NCBI GenBank assembly: GCA_945861065.1
Contig: CAMASI010000055.1
Coordinates: 1-34,362 of the forward strand
DNA: 34,362 nt
Origin: Klebsiella pneumoniae
GTDB taxonomy: Bacteria > Myxococcota_A > UBA796 > GCA-2862545
Direction: 5' to 3'
In this document: one piece after another, positions 7,208 to 16,146 of the stretch
How the letters are laid out: each line of letters starts with the position of its first letter
Position numbering within the stretch: the first letter of the stretch is position 1
The notes under the pieces: model-generated
What the model saw: the letters and a program-made list of their open reading frames with translations, nothing else
The model's database searches: none
What the model was told of the DNA's origin: nothing
Position numbers and translations under genes: made by a program

Positions 7208-8944
7208 TCAGGGAGCAGGCAGCGCGGCCAGGCGGCGCTCAAGCGCATCGCGTTCCGCACGCAGCGCGCTGACCCGCTCCTCCAATTGCGCCTGCTCCAA
7301 GCGTTCCCGTTCCAGCGACGCTTGCAACTGCGCAATGACGTCGCTCGACACCGCCAAGCGACGCTGGGCCCCGAGAAGCTCCGTTCGAGCCACCGCCCGT
7401 TCCTCCTCCGCCCGGTTGACGAGAATCTGCATCTCGACGAGCCGGGTGCCAGCGGCCGCAGCTGCGTCCGTCGCGCGCGCCACAGCCTCCAGTGCCGCAG
7501 CGCGTTCGGTGTCTGCCCACGCCGTGACCTCCTCCACTTCGTGCCGTGCCACCGCCGCCTGCTGGGCCGCGCCCGCCGCACCTCGCGCCGCCTCCTCGGC
7601 GCCAAGCCGCGCCTCCCCCGCCAGCACCGAAGCCGCTCGCAACCCGCCATCTGCCCGGATCGCAGCGACGTCAGCCGCGACCTTGTGCAACAGGGCAGAC
7701 TGGGTCTCCCGGATCAACTCGTGACGTACCTGGTTCATGGCAACGAGCGAACCGACCGCAAGCACGACCACCGACACCAACACGCCTGCCGTCGCGACGA
7801 GCGACAGGTTTCTCCGAACGAACAAGGCCGCGCCGACGATCGGTTTCAGGCGATCGACGGAGACGGTGTGGTGCAGGCGCCACGCGTCGAGGTCGTCCGC
7901 CAGCGCACCAGCCGACGGATACCGATGGCCTGGATCTCGCGCCATAGCGGCCTGAACGATTCGGATCAGGCGACGCGGCACCTTGGGTGCGATTGCGGCC
8001 AAGGACTCCGGCGGACCGCCCCGCACCCGACCGACCACCGTCAGGGCGTCCACCACTTCTTCGGGCAACACGTAGGGTGGGTGCCCCCCCAACAGCGCGA
8101 ACAACGTGGCTCCAAGGCCATACACATCGCTCGCCCGCGTTGCGCCCTGTCCCAGGGCGACTTCGGGCGCCATGTAGCAGGGGGTACCGACAATCGCCCG
8201 GTCCGCCACGACCAGCGACACACTGTGTGTACCGGATCGGCCCGCCGCCGACGGGTACAGCACGGGGCTGGAAAGCCCGAAGTCTGCGACCAATGCCCGT
8301 CGACTGACCGGCGTGACCAGGATGTTTGCGGGTTTGACGTCGCGATGCACCACGCCCACACGATGCGCGGCCTCGACACCCCGTGCGGCTTCGGCCACCA
8401 AACGCACCGTTTCTTCGATGGACGCTGGCGCCTCTTCACCCAAACTCGTGCCAACCACGAGCCGGTCGGTGCCATCCGCCTGGGTGTGTTGCTCGGCGCA
8501 CAACAACATCTCGATATAAAACGGTCCGTCATCGTCAAACCGACCGGCTGCTTTGATTCGTACGACGTGGTCCGACAGGATCGCAGACGCAGCTCGCGCC
8601 TCGCGCAACACGGGCTCTAGCGACGCGGCCGCCCGCCCCGCGTGAAAGATCTTGAGCGCAGTCCACGTCGCAAGATGCTCATCAAAGGCCGTCCACACCG
8701 CGCCCGACGTGCCTGACCCGAGGCAGGCTTCAAGTCGGTAGCGCCCCAATCTGTCCCCGCGCCGCCGTTGACCCGGCTCGTTGACGTGTGCCCGCAACAG
8801 TGCGCGCACCTCTCGAAGGAGGCTGCGGTCCCCTCCGCAACGAGCGGCAGCCTCGGCGTCGCGCTCGTCCTCAGGGAGTGCCATCAGCGTGTCGAACAGG
8901 TCGTCCGAATACAAGGTCGTTTCGGCCCCATCGGGTCGTGTCAA
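7208..8944 (-). CDS. Transmembrane Ser/Thr protein kinase with C-terminal coiled coil
   Basis: A 578-residue eukaryotic-type protein kinase. The kinase domain spans residues about 68-355 and has all key residues: glycine-rich loop GSGTSGAVW (76-84), Lys98 in TALKIF, HRDVKPANIL (200-209), DFG (221-223) and the activation-segment end GTPCYMAPE (253-261). It should therefore be catalytically active. A transmembrane segment follows at about 380-403. The C-terminal part (410-575) is a long Ala/Glu/Arg-rich coiled coil and not a ligand-binding domain. The start ATG overlaps the stop of the ECF sigma gene by four bases (8941-8944), which predicts translational coupling. The kinase may phosphorylate the sigma factor or respond with it to the same signal; that is inference. 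Confidence 0.95.
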   Translation of the reverse strand: MTRPDGAETTLYSDDLFDTLMALPEDERDAEAAARCGGDRSLLREVRALLRAHVNEPGQRRRGDRLGRYRLEACLGSGTSGAVWTAFDEHLATWTALKIFHAGRAAASLEPVLREARAASAILSDHVVRIKAAGRFDDDGPFYIEMLLCAEQHTQADGTDRLVVGTSLGEEAPASIEETVRLVAEAARGVEAAHRVGVVHRDVKPANILVTPVSRRALVADFGLSSPVLYPSAAGRSGTHSVSLVVADRAIVGTPCYMAPEVALGQGATRASDVYGLGATLFALLGGHPPYVLPEEVVDALTVVGRVRGGPPESLAAIAPKVPRRLIRIVQAAMARDPGHRYPSAGALADDLDAWRLHHTVSVDRLKPIVGAALFVRRNLSLVATAGVLVSVVVLAVGSLVAMNQVRHELIRETQSALLHKVAADVAAIRADGGLRAASVLAGEARLGAEEAARGAAGAAQQAAVARHEVEEVTAWADTERAAALEAVARATDAAAAAGTRLVEMQILVNRAEEERAVARTELLGAQRRLAVSSDVIAQLQASLERERLEQAQLEERVSALRAERDALERRLAALPAP

Positions 8945-9486
8945 GCGTCGCTCTCGAGGCGTGTCATCATCCAGGCCCGCGTGAAACGCAGATCATTCCC
9001 GACGGTGGACTTTGGCAGGCCTGTGACCTCGGCGATTTCCGCTTCCGTCAGACCGCCGTAGAACGCGAGGCGCGCGCTTTCTGCCCGTCGCGCCCCATGA
9101 TGCACCCGAAGCGCAGGGTCTCCGGACGCTAAGTGTTCGAGAATTCGCTCGATCTCCAGGAGCAGTTGTGGGTCCTCGCGCGCCAACGCTGGCGCATCCT
9201 GCCATTCGACCCGACGTCGCGGATCGGGACGTCGACCGGCCGTGCGACGCCTCGCATGGTCCACGAGTGCACGCCGCATATGCAACACCGCGGCCGCGAT
9301 GACGGACCGCGGATCGCTTCTGGCGGCCTCGGACAGCTCCCCAACCAACAATCGGGCCCATGCCTGGTTCACCAGCTCAACCGACTCCAGCGTGTGATCC
9401 GCGCGCTCGCGCCGCAAAAGCGCCCGGGCCGTCCTGCGCAGCTCCTCGTAGACCTTTGTCAGCTCATCCAAACGGACACCCGCCAT
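8941..9486 (-). CDS. ECF-type RNA polymerase sigma factor
   Basis: A 181-residue sigma-70 family protein of the ECF group often called Sig-70_X6 or ECF-like, which is common beside Ser/Thr kinases. The N-terminal region 2 contains VELVNQAWARLL and the helix AAVLHMRRALVDHARRR. The C-terminal region 4 has a helix-turn-helix with YGGLTEAEIAEVTGLPKSTVGNDLRFTRAW. No separate anti-sigma gene is seen. The downstream kinase overlaps it by ATGA, so the kinase is the likely regulator. The start ATG lies 59 bp from the divergent EI24-type gene, a space that must hold both promoters. Confidence 0.92.
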   Translation of the reverse strand: MAGVRLDELTKVYEELRRTARALLRRERADHTLESVELVNQAWARLLVGELSEAARSDPRSVIAAAVLHMRRALVDHARRRTAGRRPDPRRRVEWQDAPALAREDPQLLLEIERILEHLASGDPALRVHHGARRAESARLAFYGGLTEAEIAEVTGLPKSTVGNDLRFTRAWMMTRLESDA

Positions 9487-9545
9487 CGCCTGCTATCAGA
9501 CATCGACCGGACGCAGCAGCCCGGCATGTTCATTACAGCGCGGCC

Positions 9546-10319
9546 GTGTCTCCCGTGACCCGCAACGACGCGACATCTGTGCTTTCGGCCGTGTGGAGCG
9601 GCGCGCGCTGGTGGCCACGGGGCCTGTCCTTCTTGGTCCGGCACCCGAAAATCGGAATGCTGGCCGTCATTCCGGCCGTCGTCAACGCGGCGCTCATGGT
9701 TGCATGGCTCATCGCCGTGGTGTGGTGGACACCCTCGGTCATCGACGCCCAGTGGCCGCAGGCGACCGGCATCCCGCGCACCGTGCTGATCGTCATTCTC
9801 GGCGCGATTACGTTCGGTGTAGGCGCCATCGCTGTCTACGCGGTCGCCGGCCTCATTGGCGGGCCGTTTTGGGAACGCATGTCCGAACAAATCGAATCGG
9901 AAGTGACGGGCCGGGACGCCCCGCAACCGCCCTACGGCCGGGTGGCCGGGCTCGCATGGTCTGGGGCTCATACCGCAGCGTCTTTCGGACTCTGGGTCGT
10001 CGTCTCCATGCCGCTCCTGCTCTTCGGACTCATTCCAGTCGTGGGACCCATTGTGCAGTTTTTCGCCGAGTTCGGCCTGACCGCGCTGTTCATTGCCCGC
10101 GAGTTGCTCGACCCCGCCACGACGCGCCGCAACCTGGGCTACGACGCGAAGTGGCAACTGGTCCGCAGCCATCGGGACCCCATGCTCGGCCTCGGCGGGG
10201 TGGCCACCCTGGCGCTCGCAATCCCGTTGATTCAGTTCATCGCAGTACCCGTAGGCGTCGCGGCCGCCACCCTTTGGCTGCTCGACTTGGAAGCCGGATC
10301 CGACGTGCCTACGAGTTGA
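9546..10319 (+). CDS. EI24/CysZ-like integral membrane protein
   Basis: About 257 residues with several hydrophobic segments (around residues 28-55, 75-105, 150-190 and 220-245). The segment WWPRGLSFLVRHPKIGMLAVIPAVVNAALM, here read in parts, and AVAGLIGGPFWERMSEQIES are typical of the EI24 domain family, which includes the sulfate transporter CysZ. The GTG at 9546 or 9555 is the likely start. The longer frame reaching back to 9360 would overlap the sigma gene on the other strand and has no matching family sequence. The substrate is unknown and no cysteine biosynthesis genes are adjacent. It converges with the small membrane protein gene, with an 11-bp overlap at the stops. Confidence 0.83.
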   Translation: MSPVTRNDATSVLSAVWSGARWWPRGLSFLVRHPKIGMLAVIPAVVNAALMVAWLIAVVWWTPSVIDAQWPQATGIPRTVLIVILGAITFGVGAIAVYAVAGLIGGPFWERMSEQIESEVTGRDAPQPPYGRVAGLAWSGAHTAASFGLWVVVSMPLLLFGLIPVVGPIVQFFAEFGLTALFIARELLDPATTRRNLGYDAKWQLVRSHRDPMLGLGGVATLALAIPLIQFIAVPVGVAAATLWLLDLEAGSDVPTS

Positions 10320-10590
10320 GCTCGTCTACTTCCGTGCGCCCTGTCGGCCGATCCTCAAGACGTTGCACCCGTTGGTCGATGTCCATCACCGTGGTCAAGC
10401 CGAAGCAGGCACCGCAAAACAGCGCGCACTGCTGAGCCCACCCAAAGACCTCCGTGGACGATTCCCACGAGCCGAGCGCCAGAAGAATCGCCGCCGCCCC
10501 AGCGAACGAAACGCTAAAGCAGAAGAACGTCCATGTGGCAAGTCTGAGCGCCGATTGCACAGGTCCCACTCTATCTGGCCAATCCCGCAC
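10309..10590 (-). CDS. Small two-helix membrane protein
   Basis: A 93-residue protein with two hydrophobic stretches (about residues 20-40, TFFCFSVSFAGAAAILLALG, and 50-68, AQQCALFCGACFGLTTVMDI) and a polar C-terminal tail with IDQRVQRLED. It does not match a family I know. It is the last gene in the ffh operon and overlaps the end of the chromate transporter gene by 20 bp. The two membrane segments and reading-frame overlap make it likely to be real, but no function can be assigned. Confidence 0.6.
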   Translation of the reverse strand: MRDWPDRVGPVQSALRLATWTFFCFSVSFAGAAAILLALGSWESSTEVFGWAQQCALFCGACFGLTTVMDIDQRVQRLEDRPTGRTEVDELNS

Positions 10591-11893
10591 CGTGCACTGC
10601 CAATGCGAGAATTGCGGAACCGATCAACGTCACACCAACCCCAAAACGGTGCAGCGCTATTCCCGCAAGTACGGCGATTCCGGCAGGAACTGGCTGAAAT
10701 GACGACAGATTCGGCCAAGGAACCGAAAACGGACCCGGGCCCGACAACACGCCGATATCAGAAAACAATACGTGCAAGGCGAACCACGCGCCGAGCCGCG
10801 CCACCACCCCGACGACGGCCGCAGTCAGGGCCGACAGGGCCCCTTGCACCACGGGTACTCGGGCCAGCGCCTCCACCCACGGTCCACCTGTGAAGACCCA
10901 CAAGAAACAGGGCGTGTACGTCACCCAAGTGACCAACAGGGAGGCAACAATGGCCGCCACCCAAGGGTCCAACGCCCCGGGGTTGCGCCACGCCGCGAGG
11001 AATCCGACAAACTGCACGACCTGAATCAGAGGACCTGGCGTGCTTTCCGCCATGCCCAAGCCATCCACCATCTCAGGTGCTGTGACCCAACGGTACTGGT
11101 TGACGGCCACGTCCCCGACGTACCCAAGTACCGCATAGGCGCCGCCAAAGGTCACCATGGCCACCTTGCTGAAGAACAGGCCCAAGCGCGTCAACACGTG
11201 CTCGGGGCCGGTCACCAACCAACACGTAGCCACCGGCGCCCACCACAACGTGGTGCATACCGTCGCGGTCACCAAGGCACGCTTCAACGACGGTGCCGTA
11301 TGCGCAGGCGCCGGGTCATCGACCTCCCCAGAAGCGCCACCGAGAAGCACAAACCTCGCCGGATCGAGCCTGGCGCCCACGGCACCGAACCCAGCAGCAA
11401 CCGCCACGACCAACGGAAACGGAACCGTCGTCACCGCCATGATGACGAAGGAGACGCAGGCAATCCCGCGCATGACGTCGTTCCGCAGCACCTTCTTGCC
11501 TATCCGGTGAACGGCCTCCGCTACGATCGGCAACACGGCGGCCTTGAAGCCCACGAGCGCCGCCACAAACCACGAAACGGTACCGAGCGTCACATACAGG
11601 GCGGAAAGGCAGAGCAAAGAGACAAAGCCGGGAAGCACGAACAGGCCACCTGCCAACAAACCGCCGAGCACGCCGCGTTTCCACCAGCCGAGGAAGGTCG
11701 CGAGTTGCATCGCCTCTGGACCTGGTAGCAACATGCAGAAGTTCAACGCGTGCGCAAATCGCGTCGGAGACACCCATTTGCGTTCGTCCACGACGATTCG
11801 GTGCATCACACCGATCTGTGCCGCGGGTCCACCAAACGACAGCGCCGCCACCCGGCCCCAAACCGCCCACATCTCAGCCCAGGTTGGGGTCAT
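10571..11893 (-). CDS. chrA: Chromate transporter ChrA (CHR family)
   Basis: A 440-residue membrane protein of the long-chain CHR family, which exports chromate. Both CHR halves are visible. The first has WGRVAALSFGGPAAQIGVMH and NFCMLLPGPEAMQLATFLGW; the second has FSKVAMVTFGGAYAVLGYV and AESTPGPLIQVVQFVGFLAA. Each carries the FGGP/FGGA motif and a PGP motif expected of the family. The gene overlaps GT4 by four bases upstream (11890-11893) and the small membrane protein by 20 bases downstream. Its position in an ffh/glycosyltransferase operon is unusual; chromate resistance may not be its only role. Confidence 0.94.
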   Translation of the reverse strand: MTPTWAEMWAVWGRVAALSFGGPAAQIGVMHRIVVDERKWVSPTRFAHALNFCMLLPGPEAMQLATFLGWWKRGVLGGLLAGGLFVLPGFVSLLCLSALYVTLGTVSWFVAALVGFKAAVLPIVAEAVHRIGKKVLRNDVMRGIACVSFVIMAVTTVPFPLVVAVAAGFGAVGARLDPARFVLLGGASGEVDDPAPAHTAPSLKRALVTATVCTTLWWAPVATCWLVTGPEHVLTRLGLFFSKVAMVTFGGAYAVLGYVGDVAVNQYRWVTAPEMVDGLGMAESTPGPLIQVVQFVGFLAAWRNPGALDPWVAAIVASLLVTWVTYTPCFLWVFTGGPWVEALARVPVVQGALSALTAAVVGVVARLGAWFALHVLFSDIGVLSGPGPFSVPWPNLSSFQPVPAGIAVLAGIALHRFGVGVTLIGSAILALAVHGAGLAR

Positions 11894-12879
11894 TGGCCGA
11901 GGCTATCACGCAGGGCCTGCACCACTTTCGTCGTGCCATGGGTCCGCGCCACCCACGTGCGCGCCTCCGCTCCGCGACTCGGATTGAGCCAGGCCAACAC
12001 GGCGCTGGCTGCAGCGATCGGCTCATCCGGGTCCTCCAACAACAACCCAGGCCCGACCGCCTCAGGCACGCCTCCCGTCCGACACCCGACAACCGGGACC
12101 CCGACCGATGCGGCTTCGACCAACGAGAGCCCAAAGCCTTCCGTGCCGCGCCCCTCCGGACCGGCCCGGGGCAACAAGAAGGCGGCGGACGCGCCTGACA
12201 GGTGCGTCAACACGGAGGCGTGGTCGATCGCGCCAACAAACCGAACCGGCGCGTTGAGCGAAGCGGCCAACTGGCGCCACCCCGCAAGTGCCGGTCCATC
12301 CCCGATCACCACCGCCCGCTTCCCCGCCGCAGCTGCGATGCGGATGAATCGGTCTCCACCCTTCAAAGGGGTGGCGCGCGCCACAAAGACCCAAGGCCCG
12401 TCGCCACAAGACGGTTGACCCGACACGTCGACGGGCGCGGGAAGCACGCCTACAGGCACACCGTCGCAAACAAGCGCCTCGGCTAGAAACTGGCTCACCG
12501 CCCACCGTCGGCCGGGAACCGAGACGCGACCGGCCGTTGGCCCCGTCACGTCGGAGCCGTGAAACACGACGTTCACACGCCCGGCAGGCATCCACCCCCG
12601 GAGTCGCCGCGCGACCGGCCACGACGTCACCAACACGTGATCTGCCGTGCGCACGGCCTCTCGCGCCACGAGCGCCGTCCACCAGCCGCCCCACCGACCA
12701 AACGACGGCCCCCGTACGCCGCGCACCTCGTAGCCAAGCCCGCTCTGACCCGGCCGCGCTCGACAAAAGACGGTCACCTGGTCGCCCGCAAGACTGAGGG
12801 CACGGGCCACAGCCGCCGTCCACGTCGCGACGCCGCCCTGCTGTGGCGGAAAGTCGTCCGTCAGGATGACGCAGCGCAC
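11890..12879 (-). CDS. Glycosyltransferase family 4 (GT-B) protein
   Basis: A 329-residue GT-B fold glycosyltransferase. The N-terminal acceptor domain begins with the beta strand VILTDDFPPQQGGVATW, typical of GT4 enzymes, followed by TVFCRA. The C-terminal nucleotide-sugar domain contains VFVARATPLKGGDRFI, VVIGDGPAL, and the E-x7-E type segment GTEGFGLSLVEAASVGVPVVG. Together with the two GT9 genes upstream it probably extends a cell-surface glycan such as LPS core. The donor and acceptor are unknown. The first 19 bases overlap the GT9 gene and the last four overlap chrA. Confidence 0.92.
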   Translation of the reverse strand: MRCVILTDDFPPQQGGVATWTAAVARALSLAGDQVTVFCRARPGQSGLGYEVRGVRGPSFGRWGGWWTALVAREAVRTADHVLVTSWPVARRLRGWMPAGRVNVVFHGSDVTGPTAGRVSVPGRRWAVSQFLAEALVCDGVPVGVLPAPVDVSGQPSCGDGPWVFVARATPLKGGDRFIRIAAAAGKRAVVIGDGPALAGWRQLAASLNAPVRFVGAIDHASVLTHLSGASAAFLLPRAGPEGRGTEGFGLSLVEAASVGVPVVGCRTGGVPEAVGPGLLLEDPDEPIAAASAVLAWLNPSRGAEARTWVARTHGTTKVVQALRDSLGQ

Positions 12880-13751
12880 TGAAACACCGCCGCAATCACG
12901 TCATCCACCGCATGATCAAGGCAGGCCAGCGTTCCGACCCGACAGTGCGCCACACGGTGCAGCGCACAGGGTCGGCACGACACCGAACGCTCGATGACCG
13001 TCCCCGGGTGGACGGCAAAGCCGTCTGCCGTGGACGTCGGGCCAAAGATGGCAACCACCGGCGCACCTGCGGCACCGGCGAGGTGCATCCAGCCGCTGTC
13101 GTTGGTCAATGCCACACGCGTTCGGGGCAACCACGTCCACGCCGCTGCAAAACCATCCTCCGCTGCGGCCACAGAACCAGGAACGTCGGAAACGATTTGA
13201 TTCACCAGTTCGGCTTCCGCGCCGCTGCCCACAACCACGACGGGGCCGTCCCAAGCCCGAGCCACCGCCGCAAAGCGATCCGGCGACCAGCGTTTGGGCG
13301 CCCACGAAGCCCCTGGCGCCACCAGCAGGGTGTCACGAGGCAGCACAGGCAGGTCAAACCATGGACGGGGCGCAACCGCCACGCCCGCGGCCTCAGCGTA
13401 CAGGTCCGGAACGGGCGGACGCCCAGGCCCAATCCCCCAAAAAACCTTCAACCGGCGCAGCAGCGGGCGACCTCGGATGCGGCCCACTGGCACATGTTGG
13501 CGGGCGCAAAGGGCCAACGACCGCGGATTGGCTTGCAGGTCCACCACCCTGTCCACCGCCAGCTCAATCGGCCGGTCCGGCCATGCCACCACCTCGCGAA
13601 CGCCCCGCAAGCGCGCAGCAACCTCCACCCACCGCGGGTGCGTCACCACCGTCACGTTGCCCAAGCTGCCGGTGACGGCGCCGAGCAGAACGACGTCTCC
13701 GAGCGCCGTTCGCCGGAGAAGAGCCACACGAGGTCCTAGAGCAGCGTCCAT
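12861..13751 (-). CDS. Glycosyltransferase family 9 (heptosyltransferase-like), copy 2
   Basis: A 296-residue GT9 protein. N-terminal ALLRRTALGDVVLLGAVTG is the family's first strand and loop. The C-terminal donor-binding motif reads ALTNDSGWMHLAGAAGAPVV followed by AIFGPTS, and the end carries the Cys cluster CRPCALHRVAHC. GT9 enzymes usually add heptose to the LPS inner core, so this and the neighbouring GT9 may act in succession. No sugar-nucleotide pathway genes are present here. A 6-bp gap separates it from the upstream GT9 gene and it overlaps the GT4 gene by 19 bp. Confidence 0.92.
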   Translation of the reverse strand: MDAALGPRVALLRRTALGDVVLLGAVTGSLGNVTVVTHPRWVEVAARLRGVREVVAWPDRPIELAVDRVVDLQANPRSLALCARQHVPVGRIRGRPLLRRLKVFWGIGPGRPPVPDLYAEAAGVAVAPRPWFDLPVLPRDTLLVAPGASWAPKRWSPDRFAAVARAWDGPVVVVGSGAEAELVNQIVSDVPGSVAAAEDGFAAAWTWLPRTRVALTNDSGWMHLAGAAGAPVVAIFGPTSTADGFAVHPGTVIERSVSCRPCALHRVAHCRVGTLACLDHAVDDVIAAVFQCAASS

Positions 13752-13757
13752 CCGCCG

Positions 13758-14588
13758 TCAGGCTACCACAGACCGCATCGCTTGCTGCACGGTAGCGAGC
13801 ACCTCGGCCACCGTCACATCGAGGCACTCCCGCTGTGTCGGGCAGGTTCGTGCTTCGCACGGGCGGCACATCAACACGCGCTGCACCGCCCAAGCACCAG
13901 CAGGACCGGTGCGTTCGGGCGCCGTCGAACCAAAGATCACGACGGTCGGAACGCCCAACGCCCGCGCAAGGTGCGCCCCGCCACTGTCGTTTCCCACGAC
14001 CACGGAAGCGCGACACAACGCGTTCCTGAGACCCGACAAGCCCACCAGCTGCGACGGCCACGGCCCCGCTACTTGGGCCAACGCTACGGCTTCATCGTAC
14101 GCTCCGTAAAAGACCACCGGCCGATCGATCGCGTCGGCAAGCGAACGGAAATGGCCCCAGGTCCGTGTCGGTCCGCCTCGGCAGGTCGGCAACAACGCCA
14201 CATGACCGTCCGGCACATGTTCACCCGCCAAGCACGGCGGCCCGCTCACTACCGCGCCCAACACCCCGGCGATGGCCGCGTAGGTGTCGGCGCGATGCAC
14301 ACGCGGCGCGACGACGTCGGTCAACAGCCATCGACGGGTATCGCCTGCGATTCCGACCCGACGCCTGCACGCCCTAGCCTCCCAGGCCGCACGCAAGGAC
14401 GGCGCCAACAGCACGGCCGCGTCGTGCCGGTCCATCTGCCCTCGCGGCCGCGCTACCAGGCCCAGTTCCGACAACCACGGCGGTCCGTACACGGTCACGC
14501 GTCCGAGGGCGCCCAACCCCAGGAGCGTGGGGAGCGCCATCACCGCGTCCCCGAGATGGTTCGGCGCGCGTACGCCGATGTCCATCAC
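13758..14588 (-). CDS. Glycosyltransferase family 9 (heptosyltransferase-like), copy 1
   Basis: A 276-residue GT9 protein. It begins IGVRAPNHLGDAVMALPTL, the classic heptosyltransferase N-terminus (R-x-P-N-x-L-G-D). The donor-binding region has VVVGNDSGGAHLARALGVP then TVVIFGSTAPERTGP, and a Cys cluster (CRPCEARTCPTQREC) follows. Its sequence is only distantly similar to the neighbouring copy, so the two probably have different acceptors. The start ATG overlaps the ffh stop by four bases (14585-14588), tying the LPS-type genes to ffh expression. Confidence 0.92.
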   Translation of the reverse strand: MMDIGVRAPNHLGDAVMALPTLLGLGALGRVTVYGPPWLSELGLVARPRGQMDRHDAAVLLAPSLRAAWEARACRRRVGIAGDTRRWLLTDVVAPRVHRADTYAAIAGVLGAVVSGPPCLAGEHVPDGHVALLPTCRGGPTRTWGHFRSLADAIDRPVVFYGAYDEAVALAQVAGPWPSQLVGLSGLRNALCRASVVVGNDSGGAHLARALGVPTVVIFGSTAPERTGPAGAWAVQRVLMCRPCEARTCPTQRECLDVTVAEVLATVQQAMRSVVA

Positions 14589-16078
14589 TTCCGGTTCTTC
14601 TTCCGGGCCTTCCGGGCGTCCTTCGCCTTCTTCTTGCGCTCGTCCCGTTCCTTCGGCGACATCGGCGTGGGCGCTGCCGGACCCGCCCCGGCCCCACCGA
14701 AGGCCGCCGGCATCTGGCCGCGCGCCATCTGCTGCTGAAACTGCTGCATCTTTCCCGGATTGGACATCAACCCGCCGATCTCGCGCATCATCTTCCGAGA
14801 CTGCAGAAAACGGGTGTGCAACGACTGCACATCCTTGAGTTCATGGCCGCAGCCGATGGCAATTCGACGCATCCGGCTGACGTTGAGACAGTCCGGCCGA
14901 CGGCGCTCCTGATTCGTCATCGAACCCACGACGGCGAGCACCTTGTCGAGCTCCGAGTCGTCGAGCGAGTCCCCCGCCTGCTCCATCATCTCCGACATGA
15001 ACGGCAACCGCCCGACGAGGCTCTTGAGCGGCCCCATCTTGCGGATCATCCGAAGTTGGCCGACGAAATCTTCGTAGGAAAAGTCGCCGCGGAGCATCTT
15101 CTCCGCGTCCTTCTCGGCCGTTTTCTGATCGACGACCTTCTCGAAGTCTTGCATGAGCCCGACGACGTCGCCAAAGCCCAAGATGCGCTGCGCGAGGCCC
15201 TCGGGCCGGAACTCCTCCAACTTGTCGAGCGCTTCCCCTTCGCCCAGGAACTTGACCGGTTTGCCTGTGACGGCCTTGATCGACAGTGCGGCGCCGCCCC
15301 GAGCGTCGCCATCGAGCTTGGTGAGTACAAATCCGGTAAAATCCAGCCGCCGATCGAACTCCGCCGCCGTCCGCACCGCGTCTTGCCCGATCATCGCGTC
15401 GCATACGAACAACACGTTTTTCGGCTGGGTGGCCGCCCGGATGTCGATGACCTCCTGCATCAGCCGCTCGTCCAGCGCGAGTCGGCCGGCGGTGTCGATG
15501 ATGAGCACGTCGCGGCCCACGTTTCGCGCCTGCGTCAACGCGAGTTTGCTCAGCGCGACGGGTTCCATGCCCTTGATGCTGAACACCGGAACGTTGAGGC
15601 GGCGGCCAATGACCAACAGCTGATCGACGGCCGCCGGGCGGTAGATGTCCCCCGCCACGAGCATGGGTTTGTGACCCTTGCTCAGCATGAGCCTGGCGAG
15701 CTTGCCGGCCGTGGTCGTCTTTCCCGAACCCTGAAGGCCCACGAGCAGGATGACAGCGGGCTTGCCGTCTAGATCCAAGCTCGTGTCCACCGGACCCATC
15801 AGGTCCACCATCTCGTCGTAGCAGTGTTTGACGAACCAATCGACCGGCGTGACCTTGACCGCCACACCGCTGGGGCTCTTCACCGGCACGATGGCGCCGA
15901 GGGACTTGGCTTTCACCCGCTCCAAAAAGTCCTTGACCACGCCCAGGCCGACGTCGGCCTCGAGCAAAGAGGTGCGGACCTGCAGCAACGCAGGGGCGAG
16001 GTTGGCGTCCGTCAGCTCGGCCTTGCCCTGCAGCGAGAGGCGAGCGGCACGAAATCCCTTGCTGAGCACGTCGAACAT
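14585..16078 (-). CDS. ffh: Signal recognition particle protein Ffh
   Basis: A 497-residue SRP54-type GTPase that binds signal sequences of membrane proteins during translation. Visible are the N domain (1-90), the P-loop GLQGSGKTTTAGKLA (114-128), DTAGR (195-199) and TKLDGDARGG (253-262). The M domain (about 300-440) contains SRMRRIAIGCG, where the usual GSG is GCG (Cys410 for Ser), in the RNA-binding region. A basic Lys/Arg-rich tail of about 25 residues ends the protein, longer than in many homologues. The start ATG is preceded by AAAGGA about 12 bases upstream. It heads a six-gene operon. Confidence 0.97.
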   Translation of the reverse strand: MFDVLSKGFRAARLSLQGKAELTDANLAPALLQVRTSLLEADVGLGVVKDFLERVKAKSLGAIVPVKSPSGVAVKVTPVDWFVKHCYDEMVDLMGPVDTSLDLDGKPAVILLVGLQGSGKTTTAGKLARLMLSKGHKPMLVAGDIYRPAAVDQLLVIGRRLNVPVFSIKGMEPVALSKLALTQARNVGRDVLIIDTAGRLALDERLMQEVIDIRAATQPKNVLFVCDAMIGQDAVRTAAEFDRRLDFTGFVLTKLDGDARGGAALSIKAVTGKPVKFLGEGEALDKLEEFRPEGLAQRILGFGDVVGLMQDFEKVVDQKTAEKDAEKMLRGDFSYEDFVGQLRMIRKMGPLKSLVGRLPFMSEMMEQAGDSLDDSELDKVLAVVGSMTNQERRRPDCLNVSRMRRIAIGCGHELKDVQSLHTRFLQSRKMMREIGGLMSNPGKMQQFQQQMARGQMPAAFGGAGAGPAAPTPMSPKERDERKKKAKDARKARKKNRK

Positions 16079-16146
16079 CGCAGCGGCGTCCTTTAAAGGG
16101 GGCGGCGCCTAACGCAGCCGTGGACGGATGACGGCCCGTTACCCGA

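Noticed and set aside
9360-9545. N-terminal extension of the EI24-like protein to 9360
   Set aside because: These codons are antisense to the ECF sigma gene and read as Pro/Arg-rich sequence; the EI24 match begins after the GTG at 9546.
12912-13739. Plus-strand open frame opposite the second GT9 gene
   Set aside because: The minus-strand GT9 motifs are unmistakable; the plus-strand product is basic, His/Arg-rich and has no family match.
14816-15772. Plus-strand open frame inside ffh
   Set aside because: It is a mirror of the Ffh G and M domains in a GC-rich gene and has no independent support.
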